From positions 1-64,000 of the IMG/VR virus record IMGVR_UViG_3300027791_000015: a stretch of 64,000 nucleotides of DNA, one strand, 5' to 3'. Source of the stretch: a virus. The position numbers were made by a program, and so were the translations under genes. The notes under the pieces were generated by a model. That model ran no database searches. It was not told the DNA's origin and worked only from the letters and a program-made list of their open reading frames with translations. Of the stretch, positions 35,346-46,500 are shown in pieces (position 1 is the first letter of the stretch; each line of letters opens with the position of its first letter).

Positions 35346-36984
35346 CTATGTCGGCTACCTCCCTTAGCCAACTCCAAGTAACGCTAAACGTCATTAAATT
35401 TTTTTTAGGAGTGAAAGATGTTTTTGGTGCAGAAGAAATGTGCAGTAATTCTTCGTCTGGCGTATACTTCGAAATATTAGAGTTAACAAACGTGGCATAA
35501 TCAGTGAAAGCGCTCTCTTTTTGGCCCCTTAATTCCATATTCAATGTAGTGTTTCCTACTGTGGCTAAGTTTAGTTTTTGAGATATCTGTTTGTCTTTTA
35601 ATATATTAAAATTATTTTTCAAATCAACTGGATAAGAGTGTGTTACAGTATTTTTGGTTGTAATTTCTTCTGGATTGCCTTCTTTAGGTTCGCTTGAGTA
35701 GGTAAATGCATAAGTAATGGTGCCATCTATTTCGGAATAATTAACATCTTCACTCGAAATAAAGATCTGTCTAAAATCTATTGTATTGTTTCTAAATTCA
35801 GTTTCTACCCTTGTTTGAATGTCAGCCTTTATTGTATCCCAAGCGGTTTTTGCGACATCTATAGAAGAGTTTCCAGCGGGAAATGGTTTTCCGTCTCCAA
35901 CTATCTGCCCTCTTTCAGATATTAAGTAGAAGCTTTCTGTTTTTTTAATTTCACAATTGTAAGACCAACTATAAGTGTCTTGAATAGATATGTCGTTGGA
36001 ATAAGTAACCGTATAATTGATAGTTAAATTTCTCTCGTTTATATCTCTGACTACTGATATTCTTTTATCAACAAGTTGGTTAGGGGAACCATAAGGAGTA
36101 ATGGTAATTCCTGTATTATCAGCATCTCCATCGAAACCTTGAAATGCAGTCCTACATCTCGCAAAAGAATTTGTTTCGATTTGGGTTGTCGCCTCCGTTT
36201 TGAGTTCTCCCATTGAGCTTGCAGTGATTGGTCCGATATGACGAATAACCCCCTTTTCTGTTACTTTCGTTATTCCATCTTGGCCTGTAGAAACCGAAGT
36301 GTCTATTGTTTTATCAAAATTTACGTCATCTTCACCAGTACCTCTCTTAACAAAATCATATTGATGAGATAAAGAGTATGATCTAGATATTTCATCAATA
36401 TTTTCCGTACAATATAATTTATATCCTGTTAGGCTTGGATTATAACCGTCAATCAATTGGCTAGCCAGAGCTTTTGCAATTAAATCTATTGCTAGCGTTT
36501 GCGACAAGTCTAATGGATCATTAGTCTCGCTGTCCAAATATAAAATATTGACTGAATAATTAAAGCTTTTATTAGAGATAGATTCGCTAAAAGAAAAAGA
36601 CTCACTTAAACTTTCTAAAAAATTTGTACTTGCAAACAAACTATTTAATCCATCATCACCAGCAGTTATTGAATTTTCATAAATTTCTATAGTAGCTGAT
36701 ACCTTTTTTAAATTTGGGCTAAGATCATCATCAGAAAAGGAGATTTGAGTTAACTTACCTGTGCCGAAATCTACTTCGTTAATCGTAACACTTTCCATTG
36801 TTGCCGTATCTAGAAAGTCATCAATAGTAGCGATATTGGTTGATGATTCTTCATCTAAAACAGTATCATCAATTAAAAAACCTTCAACCTTTAGGGTTTT
36901 GATTTTTTTATAATTATATAGATTTGACCCGAAATACTTATATTCGGTAGAAGATCCTAATATTGTTGTTTTATCGAAAATCAT
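35335..36984 (-). CDS. Tail structural protein (paralogous pair member)
   Basis: A 549-residue beta-rich protein with SYSLSHQYDFVKRGTG, two 'ERGQIVGDGKPFPAG' and 'INYTVTYSNDIS' type beta hairpins, and a C-terminal FSVTWSWLREVADIDDI. It is directly adjacent to the upstream tube-like gene, with ATG following the stop without gap, and overlaps the downstream paralogue by 11 bases. Likely a distal tail or baseplate component. No known family recognised. Confidence 0.58.
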   Translation of the reverse strand: MIFDKTTILGSSTEYKYFGSNLYNYKKIKTLKVEGFLIDDTVLDEESSTNIATIDDFLDTATMESVTINEVDFGTGKLTQISFSDDDLSPNLKKVSATIEIYENSITAGDDGLNSLFASTNFLESLSESFSFSESISNKSFNYSVNILYLDSETNDPLDLSQTLAIDLIAKALASQLIDGYNPSLTGYKLYCTENIDEISRSYSLSHQYDFVKRGTGEDDVNFDKTIDTSVSTGQDGITKVTEKGVIRHIGPITASSMGELKTEATTQIETNSFARCRTAFQGFDGDADNTGITITPYGSPNQLVDKRISVVRDINERNLTINYTVTYSNDISIQDTYSWSYNCEIKKTESFYLISERGQIVGDGKPFPAGNSSIDVAKTAWDTIKADIQTRVETEFRNNTIDFRQIFISSEDVNYSEIDGTITYAFTYSSEPKEGNPEEITTKNTVTHSYPVDLKNNFNILKDKQISQKLNLATVGNTTLNMELRGQKESAFTDYATFVNSNISKYTPDEELLHISSAPKTSFTPKKNLMTFSVTWSWLREVADIDDI

Positions 36985-37773
36985 TTATCTAAAGCTAATT
37001 ATTGATATATTTGTTGAAACAACGTCTTCAGCACTCAAGCTAAATTCGGTTGATTGAATTTTTCCTTCAATTGAATAGTCCTGTAACTCATTTCCATCTA
37101 AATCTTTTACCGTAAAAGAAGCTGAAGCGTTATCTCCGTGTGTAGTAACAAAATTACTTATATCATTACTTGTAAGGCTGCATTCCGATCTTCTTTCTGT
37201 AATATCAATAAAATCCGGGGAAGTGCCGTCATTAGTTATTAAAAATATAGGGTTTTGTTTTAAGGACACACTGAAAGATAATGCTGATACACCATCAACT
37301 CCTACTACTGGGCTGGCAGCAGAATGACCAACACTCATATCATCTTCAAAGTCAACACTTACCACTTCCTCTGCTTCTTCAATTTGATCATTTATATTTC
37401 CATAGTAAGTTAAACTGGCGCTAGCATTAAAAAGCGAGTTGTCGCTTGCGGAAATGGACAAACTTTGTGGACACAATCCAGTAAATGTATAATCTCCGAT
37501 AATCAATGCCGTGTCAGTTTGATTAGTAAAATTTTGTGATCCATCAAAAAGCCCTGAAAATTCTTGATAAAAGAGGTCTCCATCGCTACCTATTAAATAC
37601 TCTAAATTAATTACAGTAGTAGGCCTTTGATTTGCGTAATACACCCCAGTGCTAGTAGATAAGCGATCTTTGCCAAAACCCAGAGAGTTGGAATTATTAA
37701 TGCTTAAACTTTTGCATAATATTTCTGTACTACCATATGTTACATTAACATCTTTATAGCTTCTATAACCCAT
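36985..37773 (-). CDS. Tail-tube-like protein
   Basis: A 262-residue beta-rich protein. N-terminus MGYRSYKDVNVTYGSTEILC, later ALSFSVSLKQNPIFLIT and a C-terminal 'YSIEGKIQSTEFSLS' beta hairpin, the pattern of the tail-tube/major-tail-protein fold. It resembles in plan the 282-residue product of the upstream gene, to which it is coupled by TAATG. It lies after, not before, the tape measure, so it is more likely a tail terminator, completion or tip-tube ring than the main tube. Confidence 0.55.
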   Translation of the reverse strand: MGYRSYKDVNVTYGSTEILCKSLSINNSNSLGFGKDRLSTSTGVYYANQRPTTVINLEYLIGSDGDLFYQEFSGLFDGSQNFTNQTDTALIIGDYTFTGLCPQSLSISASDNSLFNASASLTYYGNINDQIEEAEEVVSVDFEDDMSVGHSAASPVVGVDGVSALSFSVSLKQNPIFLITNDGTSPDFIDITERRSECSLTSNDISNFVTTHGDNASASFTVKDLDGNELQDYSIEGKIQSTEFSLSAEDVVSTNISIISFR

Positions 37774-38621
37774 TACTCTTCTAACTCCTCCAATGTATTA
37801 ACAAATGATCTAAAATTGATAGTTCCCTCCAAGAAGCCGTTAACATCTGCGGTCAGTCCTTCTGATTCCATTCTGGCTTTTGGCATATGATATACAATGT
37901 CTGAACCCCCTTCACATTGAACTATCTTGATTTCCAAGTCGCTTGATCCGCTAACGAATGCTTCTTCAAAACTGTTTGAAACATTTTGTCTATCATCGCT
38001 GCCGACTATCAAATCTAGACTCAAAGAAAGTTCGAATCCTGCAACACTAGAAACATCGACTGGAAGATGACTTCCCATCGCATAAGATGGCTTCCAATTT
38101 GTTGAAATAGAATACTCAAAAGACTGAATGTGCCCCGACTCTAGTGCGCTGATACCTTCAATAAGAACAGATTTATTTCGCAATCCTAATGCACTTTCTT
38201 CCACCATATCTGCTAGTAATTGGTCCTTTTCGTTTTCTTCTGTAATTGATGCTATCTCTCCGTAAGTAACGAATTCAATAGAGTCGGATGGTGGACTAGA
38301 GATTCCCCCATTCAATTTATAGCTATTTATATATCCACTGGTGAAAGAGAAATTACTAAGATGAGATCCCATAGTTCCAGCAGTTATAATACCACTGTTT
38401 TCAATGAACGTATTGTATAAATTATTTCCTGCAGTTAATATTAAAGCTGATATAGATCCTTCAGACTGGTTTTTGCCCTTGTAACTTCTAGTCGCCAGAC
38501 CCTTTCCAATAATTTCTGTTTTGGGACTAGAATATGAGGAATCAAAAGAAAAAGAGTTTGCTCCCTTAATTCCTTCTCCACCTAAGCTTACAAAAACGTC
38601 TTGACTTCTAGAATACCTCAT
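37773..38621 (-). CDS. Tail-tube-like protein
   Basis: A 282-residue protein with tail-tube features: an N-terminal strand (SQDVFVSLGGEGIKGANSFS), a central 'EYSISTNWKPSYAMG' hairpin, and the closing 'ARMESEGLTADVNGFLEGTI' then NFRSF, typical of major tail protein folds. It forms with the next gene a tandem pair of tube-like proteins. A degenerate promoter precedes it. The main tail tube is probably the product at 46908, so this may be a paralogue for the tail tip. Confidence 0.6.
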   Translation of the reverse strand: MRYSRSQDVFVSLGGEGIKGANSFSFDSSYSSPKTEIIGKGLATRSYKGKNQSEGSISALILTAGNNLYNTFIENSGIITAGTMGSHLSNFSFTSGYINSYKLNGGISSPPSDSIEFVTYGEIASITEENEKDQLLADMVEESALGLRNKSVLIEGISALESGHIQSFEYSISTNWKPSYAMGSHLPVDVSSVAGFELSLSLDLIVGSDDRQNVSNSFEEAFVSGSSDLEIKIVQCEGGSDIVYHMPKARMESEGLTADVNGFLEGTINFRSFVNTLEELEE

Positions 38622-38632
38622 ACCTTGGTATT

Positions 38633-38661
38633 TATTACACTTTTATCGAACCTTATTGAAT
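38633..38661 (-). promoter_or_regulatory. Phage-class promoter, weak upstream box
   Basis: Minus strand ATTCAA, 16 bases, TGTAATA, 11 bases, ATG at 38621. The downstream box is perfect but the upstream box is poor. It overlaps the 3' end of the preceding gene. Confidence 0.5.
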
Positions 38662-39542
38662 TGTGCAGACCTGTCAGCGACTTGAATACCAGCCCTTCTC
38701 AATTTTTCGGAATCAGCTCCTGTAAAACTTTTATTTTTGCCTGTATTTTTTTCGGCTTCGTACCTCATTTGTGCAAATTCAATTATCTCGTCTGGATCTT
38801 CAGATTCAATACCTGGATAGTTTTTAAAAATACTTGAAAATGTATTTGCATTTGTTGCCAAGTTTGTTTGAAAATATGTAATTTGACTAATAGGTTTTCC
38901 AAAATATTGATATGTGTTTTTTGATAGGTCCCAAGAACTTCGAAAAAAATGTTTAATAGATATTCTTTTAATATTTGATTCTTTTAATTTTTCAGTATAT
39001 TTAGTATAACTTTTGTTAATTTTAAATAACTCTTCTGGCTCTATTTCATCAAAGTCTTTTTCATTAAACTTTTTTTGAGAAAGATCTCTGTCTAAATATA
39101 AAGAATTCACAATGTAATGTTCATGCATTCTTCTATCAGTAATTTTTTCTATTGAGCTGGATGTAATTGAGTATTTTTGATCCAACAAATTCTGATATTC
39201 TTTTTCATTCGCTTCAAGTTCACTCTTTGCATGTTTTTTCATGTCTTCCGCCAGTGACTTCTGAATAGTTTTTTTTAGTTGGTCATTTAATTCTTCTAGA
39301 TCTTTAATCTTGCTTTCCTTCTCCTCTGACCACAAATCTTGAGAAATAGCCCTTTCTATTAAACTTTCAGAAGTCTCTACTCCTCTTTTTTTTAATCTTT
39401 CGTAAAAAAAAGAATATACTCTTTCGTAATCTACATGATCATCCAGAGACATGTGTTTTATATAAAGGCTATTCTCAATATCATAAGAATAGCCTTTTAA
39501 TATTTCCGAAAGCGCACTTCGAAGAATAGAATCTTCGTTCAT
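38643..39542 (-). CDS. Coiled-coil tail assembly protein
   Basis: A 299-residue, highly charged, mostly helical protein with a coiled coil around residues 70-120 (KESKIKDLEELNDQLKKTIQ). N-terminal segment YSFFYERLKKRGVETSE and C-terminal FAQMRYEAEKNTGKN. Its start overlaps the preceding stop (TAATG), so it is made together with the 256-residue protein. Position after the tape measure and charge suggest a tail assembly chaperone-like function, but no sequence motif proves it. Confidence 0.5.
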   Translation of the reverse strand: MNEDSILRSALSEILKGYSYDIENSLYIKHMSLDDHVDYERVYSFFYERLKKRGVETSESLIERAISQDLWSEEKESKIKDLEELNDQLKKTIQKSLAEDMKKHAKSELEANEKEYQNLLDQKYSITSSSIEKITDRRMHEHYIVNSLYLDRDLSQKKFNEKDFDEIEPEELFKINKSYTKYTEKLKESNIKRISIKHFFRSSWDLSKNTYQYFGKPISQITYFQTNLATNANTFSSIFKNYPGIESEDPDEIIEFAQMRYEAEKNTGKNKSFTGADSEKLRRAGIQVADRSAQFNKVR

Positions 39543-40312
39543 TACTTCTTACTATCTTTTTTTACTTTCTTTTTAGCTTTTTTTTCTTCTGATTCCGCCT
39601 TGACTTCCTCTACTACTTCTTTTTCTATTTCCTCTTCTTCAATTTCTGTTTCAATTTTTTTACCGAAATTTTCTTTATAAAATCCTTCGAAATCTTGTTC
39701 GGTGTCAGCGATTCCCATAAACCACAAAGTAAATAGAAAAACTAGTTTGTTATAAATTTCAGACCATTCGTCTCCATTTTCGCCATCTTGCTTTTCTTCC
39801 ATATGCTGGAACTGCTCAATCATTCTTTTTTGTGGATGCTCATTATCTGATTCAAACATAGCTTTTTCATCAATCAGAGAAAAGTTTAAAAAAGCATAGT
39901 CAATTGATTTGTTGCGAGCTTTAGTCTCAACAGTATCATCATAAATTGCCGAATAATATTCATTGAAATTTCTAATCTGATCTGACAACTTATTTATCTC
40001 TTCGTATAATTTGATTCTAGTATCTTTGTTTTTATCGCCCGTACTAGTTAGCAAATCTTCTTCTTTTCTTACAAGCTGTTGGCGTAATTTGGTAATTTCA
40101 TACTCATCACCTTTTGTCATCGCTCCGTCGCAATTATCCATGTAATACTTATCAACAGCCGCTTTTGTTTGAACGCCCATGTTCATAAGTTTCGACTTAA
40201 TCGCAGCTTGAAAGATTTCTAAATCTTCCATTTCGCTTCTATTTGGCTTTTTAAGACCAAAATCAAAAGTTTCTTCGCCTATTTTCCCCTTGAATGTATA
40301 TAATTTTTTCAT
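39542..40312 (-). CDS. Possible tail assembly chaperone
   Basis: A 256-residue acidic helical protein with a short beta N-terminus (MKKLYTFKGKIGEETFDFGL) typical of a small folded head domain, a long helical part, WFMGIADTEQDFEGFY, and a low-complexity alternating Glu/Lys tail (EIEEEEIEKEVVEEVKAESE then KKAKKKVKKDSKK). Together with the coupled downstream gene it may serve the role of a two-part tape-measure chaperone. No slippery frameshift site was recognised, and the position after the tape measure is the reverse of the usual order. Low certainty. Confidence 0.5.
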   Translation of the reverse strand: MKKLYTFKGKIGEETFDFGLKKPNRSEMEDLEIFQAAIKSKLMNMGVQTKAAVDKYYMDNCDGAMTKGDEYEITKLRQQLVRKEEDLLTSTGDKNKDTRIKLYEEINKLSDQIRNFNEYYSAIYDDTVETKARNKSIDYAFLNFSLIDEKAMFESDNEHPQKRMIEQFQHMEEKQDGENGDEWSEIYNKLVFLFTLWFMGIADTEQDFEGFYKENFGKKIETEIEEEEIEKEVVEEVKAESEEKKAKKKVKKDSKK

Positions 40313-40321
40313 AAATTTCCC

Positions 40322-40540
40322 TTACCTATTGATTTTATAGTAATTCTCAGCCTGATCTTCGAAAAACCTAGCTTGATCATTGCCAACATCTAGAATTCTC
40401 TGTCTTGCCTCTTCATAATCATCATTAGAAATGCACTTTTTATCAAGTAAATCTTCTAAATGATACAAATATTGTTTAAACATGTATTTGATACACCGTT
40501 TGCCCAAAAAATTGAAATATAAATAATCCTTTTCTTCCAT
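40322..40540 (-). CDS. Small helical protein after the tape measure
   Basis: A 72-residue, Tyr- and charge-rich helical protein (MEEKDYLYFNFLGKRCIKYM). It is the first gene after the tape measure and has its own late promoter (40559-40587), whose upstream box abuts the tape-measure stop. It also has the only good GGAGG sequence seen near a start, placed in the loop of a perfect hairpin that ends at the ATG. Not recognised. Confidence 0.6.
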   Translation of the reverse strand: MEEKDYLYFNFLGKRCIKYMFKQYLYHLEDLLDKKCISNDDYEEARQRILDVGNDQARFFEDQAENYYKINR

Positions 40541-40556
40541 ACCTTGCCTCCAAGGT
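40541..40556 (-). promoter_or_regulatory. Hairpin with GGAGG at the start codon
   Basis: On the minus strand ACCTTG-GAGG-CAAGGT, a perfect 6-base stem with a GAGG loop, directly followed by the ATG at 40540. It could control translation of the 72-residue protein if transcription starts upstream of it. Confidence 0.45.
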
Positions 40557-40558
40557 AG

Positions 40559-40587
40559 TATTACATTTAAAAGGGTAAAATGAGAAA
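40559..40587 (-). promoter_or_regulatory. Phage-class late promoter
   Basis: Minus strand TTTCTC, 16 bases, TGTAATA, 18 bases before the ATG at 40540. The TTTCTC directly follows the tape measure's TAA stop. Confidence 0.8.
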
Positions 40588-43500
40588 TTATGCAGGTGCT
40601 ACAACGTCACCTCTCAATGAGGCTTCTAAACCCTCCAGCCTTGTTCTCATTGATTCGATCATAGCCTCTGTATTTGCAAAGTTTTCTTCTACTCCATCAA
40701 AAGATAATGTAAAATTATTAAATGTCTCCACCTTACTTTCTACACCTTCGTTTAGAGTGGTAATGAATGTGGCAATATTTTGATTCAGATCTGCAAGTTG
40801 TTCAACGTTACTGTTTTGCTTGTCTTGTTTAATTTGCTCTAAAAGCTCACTAAATGTAATTTCTTGATTTTCAACAAGTTTTTGTATAACTGCTTCAAGA
40901 TTTCCCCTATCACCTTGCGTCTTATCTGATGATTTAAAATCGTCTATCGCTTTTATTGCTGTACCCATCTCGTCACCAGTTATAGTTTTATCTGACTTCC
41001 CTTGTTCTAAAGACCTTAAAATTTCTGTCAGAAAGTCGGTATTATTTTTTGACTCTGCAAGCGCCGATAACGCTGTATTAGTTTTCTTAAGTTCTTCTAT
41101 TAAGGGATTTGTGGTTTCTTCAGGTGCTGGCTTAGTATCTTTAACAGCACTGTCTGTTCCATACTGATAAGCGTTAGCATCTCCACCTTCGATTAAATTA
41201 GGAAGTCCCATCATTGATCGGAACGCTGCATTATCTGATTTTCCCTGACTCTGTGAGAACATATAATTTTCCCTTGGATCGTCGAGATCGACGCCGACGG
41301 GTGCCATACTTGCTGCGCCATATCCAAGACGTGCGTTATTCTTATTGAAGTCTAATGGCATTCCACTCTTAATATCAAAATCTCCAGATTCCAAGACAGA
41401 TGAGTTAAATATTTGGTCATACATCTCAGTTCCATGATTAAACATTCCTCGTTCGCTATATGCGTTTTTAAAGGGATTGTTGAAAATGGCACTTTGGTCT
41501 ATTTGATGCCTTTCTGTTGTCTCCATGCCACTTTTAGTATGAAAACTCTTAGGTCCATCGTAACGCCCAAGATTGTTATTGTTTTGTATTCTGGAATATT
41601 CTTTGATATATTGGTCTCGTAACCTTGCCTGTTCTTTGTTTTGGGGGACTACCAATCCACTCAAACCAGCATCCCTGTTTACGACATCTTTTCGTTCTGT
41701 AAATGCTTCTCTTACGCTCGATGGAGTACTTGCAATTAAGGCGTCATTAGTTTTGCCCCTGCTGGTTATTTCGTTTGTTAAGACTCCAAATCCAGCAGTT
41801 TCCATTCGTGAGCCATATTGCCCTTCTCCCATGCGTCTAATAGCTTCGTTAGCTCTTCCAGCAACATCATATTTATTGAATTTAAATTGTCCGTTCTCGT
41901 CAACCTCCGTTCCAGTATTTTTTATATTTCTGTCAAATTCAGATAACATACTTGCTTGCGTAAATCTATCTATTTTAAATTTTCCGTCTTCGTCTTTCTC
42001 TTCCAAGGCAGCAACAAAACCCTCTCTAATTTCTCCAGCCTCATTTGTCAATACTTTCTTAACTCCCTTTGTACTTGTATATTCTCCTTGAGCTCTAACT
42101 TTACCAGCGATAGTTGGATCATCTCTGCCCATCACTTCTGACACGCTCATTCCCATTTCAGATCCTTGTTGAGATCTTACGGATTGGTCTGTTCTTAACT
42201 TCCTAAGAATAGCTTCTTGGTTGTTAGAAATGTTTATGTTTTCCCTTCTATCATTCGACGCTATTTTTTCAAGTTCAAGACTCTCGGCAGCTGATAATAC
42301 TAAACTGTTCAGTGTTGTTTCTACACCCTCGGTCCCAGAGAAAATGTTTTTTAGTTCGGTTCTTATATTATTGAGCTCTTCTAGGCTAGAAATTCCTGTT
42401 GCCATTTTCGCTAGAACTGGGGTCAATTTCTCTTCATCAAAACTAGTGCCAGAAGTAACTATAGGGTTTATGAGTTCGTCTATTCCCCCAATGGTGTCGT
42501 CAAAAATTTTATTTTTGTTTGTTCCAGTTAAGACCTCTTCTTCCTTAACTTTTAATGCTTGTATCTTATTAAAATTATCATCCCTTCCTGAGCCTGTTAG
42601 TCCGAATCTGCTACCAGACATTAATAGAGCACTTCTTTCTCTGTTTATTTCGGTTGGGCCAGATAATTGATCCCTGAATGAGCTTGCATTGTTTATACTT
42701 CTTTGTACATTAAAGTTCTCCATTTGCGCCCTACCAAACGCAGCACTATTAATTCCCAACCCTACCCTTGTTCTTGTCATCGACCTTCGGTTTGCCATGT
42801 CTTGGAATCCACCTCCAGATTTAAAACTTTCGCTTATAATATTACCGTATTCGTGTAGTGCATCAGATGATTCTCTAATCGCAGAAGGCAAATCGTCTAT
42901 GTCAATTCCCAAACGCATTAACGCTTTTTGTATCCCGCCAAAACGGCCGGAACTGAGTCCTTCGGATATAGATTTTGAGAATTCACCTATAGAATCACCA
43001 GAATTCTTCATAGCTTGATCCATTGCACTAAAATCAACATTACTTAAATTTATGTTTTTTAGTTCCTTTTTTTGATCTTCGGATATGTCAGAGAAAGGAT
43101 CGTCCTCTACAATAAAACTGTTGCTACTCATTCCCATCTTCGACAGAAGTTTGTCGAAGCCCTCAAGCATAGAAAGACCACTCGCCCCTTGGCCTTGGCC
43201 GTTTCTGGCTAAATTCATTATCATTTTTTCACGATTTCTGCTAAAATCAGTTTGAACAACTCGACTACCCGTTGTATCTTCGAGTATTTTTGTTACGTCA
43301 AGCCTATTTTTAGCCTCAAATGTTTGCGAATTTAACTGTCTCTGCAATTCCACGGCTACATCGCCCCTATCGTTCGAGGTCGCAGATGTCAATTTTTCAA
43401 TTTGTTCGGATGTTAAACCCGACTCTCTTAAAGTTTTGTTTGTTGCGTCTTCTATACCTAATATTTTCTGCTGATCAAGATCTCCAGAAGATATTAAGTC

Positions 43501-46500
43501 CGAAATTAGAGATTGAGACTGTAAAAAAGATTTAATCGCATTGGCGCTGTTTGCATTTGTTTCTTGAAGCTTGTCAAATTGTGCGGCTAATATATCTGAG
43601 GGTGACTCCTTTTTTCCTGCAGATGAAACACCTCCAAGTATAGCGCCTCCTACAGTCCCAGCTATCATTGCAGGCAGTCCAAACAATGATCCAGCGGACA
43701 TGCCCGTCGAAGCTCCTTGCGCCGCGCCTTCGAAAATATTTCCAGTTCTTTTAGCAGCATCTTCATCTTGACCCGCTTTTCCAGCTATGAATTCAGCGCC
43801 ACGACCTATCGTTGGAGCAGACATACTCAAAACCATACTGCCTAAAAATCCCCTTTGAGCAATTCCTTGGTTTCTTTGGAATCTCCTATTTGAAATATCG
43901 GCTTTTATCATTTTCTTAGCCATAGGTGTCATAGTCTTATCCTGCTCAAAACGTTTTTCTATACCTCTGAAACTCGGCATACCTAATCTCCCTCCTATTC
44001 CTTTACGGCTTTGTTTATCTATTGCTGCTTGAGCTCCCTTAACTTGTTGTTCGGCTATTTGTTGGTCTATTTCAAAAAATCTATTACCAACAGAAGTTTT
44101 AACAGCGGTTCTAACTTGTTGTCTAAGCTTTTTGCCTTCTGGGGTACTATTCAAATCTTTCATGCTCATCCCCCTTCTTCCCATCTGCGTTTTTAACTCT
44201 GATCGATATTCATCATTTAATACCATCGATCTGTCTGCTTGCGAGAACCTAGTATTTGCATTTACTGGAGTTGCGCCTTGGAATCGACTTGTCTGATCTT
44301 GTCTCCTTACGTCTTCTTCTATGTCACGTCGCTGCAGAGCTTTCTCTCTTCGTAGTTCCTGCTCTCTTATCTTTTGCGCTTCAAGTGCTCGCCGTTTCTT
44401 GGCTTCTCTTTCTTGAGCTATACGGTCGGCATTATCAAGACTATCTTGTCTCCTTGCAAACTCACCAAAATTATCGGCTCCAGTTGGAGAACCCCTAGGT
44501 GGTCCAATGAAACTTGAACTTCTAAGGTTTTCAAAAGCTCCTGAAGCTCCTTTATTTATTAGGTTTCTTTTGGTAGCTTCTTTGGCAGTTGGTCTGCCTA
44601 CTGGATTTACTCCCTGAGACCTTTCTTTAAATCTGTTTGTTCTAACAGATCCAATAGTATTATCGGCATAAATACTATTTCCCCCTCTTTTAATAATAGC
44701 ACTAGCCGTAGCGGGTAAAATTTTGTTCTGATTTCTACTTGAAGCCCCTCCTGGATTGGTACCAGCATTCTTTCGTAGCCATTCTTTATCCTTAACGGTC
44801 AAGGGTAACCCGTTTTCTAGTTTGCCTTTTATAGCGATTTCTCTCTTGCTTCCTGCAGCATAATTAAACGTGCTCTTATTCATCATACCGCCCTTCATCA
44901 TTTCTTTATTTAAAACGATGTCCCCAGACTTATTAGGTATGATAAGCTCTTCACTATTTACAACTGCTGGACCTTTTTTTCCTCTGCCATAATTAAATTT
45001 TTCAATAACCCTTGCTTGCGCTTTCGATGTAGCACCTCCTACATTTCTACCAATAGCATTTTGTTCTCTAATAATTGCTTCTGGAATTGTTCCGCCCGCG
45101 TTATTAGACACTCCACGATTAAGCGCGATAGCCTTGGTTGAACGCTTTATATTATATCCTCCAGCGCTACCTGATATAATTAATCCCCTCTTTCTTAAGT
45201 GTTCTGAAAATCTAACTTCGGATCTTTCTTGAGCTTTTTGAATGGCAAGTTGTCTTTCTAAAATACCAAGAATAACTTGTTCTTTTTGTGCTTGCGAAGT
45301 AGCTAAAGCAAACTGCTTTTTCTCTTCTTCCGTACCTTGTTTTAATAAAGCTACAGTAGCGGTTTGAGTTTGTTCTCTATTTTTTTGTCCTTTGTTAAGT
45401 CCAGTTAATGAAAGTAGAGAAGCACCGCCTTGAACCAATGTGTTAGCAAATAGATTTTTAACAACTGCAGCAGCAGCAACAAGTCCAGGTCCACTTAAAA
45501 CCTTCGCGAAGCCTTCTGCGGCATCACGTAAAAAGCCGAAATTCTTGGCTCCTATAATAGCATCATTTAAAAGACCAATGAATGCATTAGACGCACCAAG
45601 TTTGTTTCCTTGAAAAGCTTCTAAAATAGAATTTATGTTCCCAACAAGATCTTTAATTGCGTCACCAGTCCCCAATGCTCCAACGCTGTTAAAAATTTTT
45701 CCAATATTGGAATTAATTTGTTTGCTTATTCCCCCAATAGTTTGGTTATACTCTTCGTTTGCCTTATTAGCTTCATTGGTAGCCTCACCTGATTTTAAAG
45801 CTGCACTATCAGCGACACTATACGCACTAGACAAATCTTGAAATGCGGAGATTAACTTAGAAATTTGAAACCCGCCAGCAGCCACTTGACCAATTTGAGC
45901 AGCTAAAGATTGATTACCTGCATCTTGAGCCGCTTTATAAGCAATTGAGACTTGACGCAATTTTTCCATTCCGCTTGAGTTATCATCAATTGCAACTTTT
46001 AAGTCTTTTAATTCTGCTATACGATTCGGTAAGCTCAGTCTAGTAAAAGCAGTCTTAAGGCCTTGACCCAAGGTTGCGCCACCAAGACCAGTTCTCTGCT
46101 TCATGGCCGTAATAACACCCAGTAACTCATTAAATGAAACTCCAGCACCCTGAGCTACAGCAGCAGAACGAGCCAGCGCAGCTGCTAAATCATCCGAAGA
46201 AACGGCGAAAGATGTTTCAACAGCACGAAGTTTGTTGATAACTTCAGTTGACGTCAGAGCTTCTTTCGCGAAGCCATTCAGGGTTGCCGTAATTGCGGCA
46301 ACTGCTTCGTTAGTTTTTAAAGTTGTTAATCGGACCAGAATTAGGGAATCTTCAGTACGTTTCAATGTTTCTCCCACCGCCAAACCCTGACGAGCAAATT
46401 CTTGAGCAGTTTGTGCTACCGTTTGAAAAGATTGTCCAGTTTTTTTCGCAATATCAAATAATTCATTTCCAAACTTTGAAATTGTACCGCTTGATTGACC

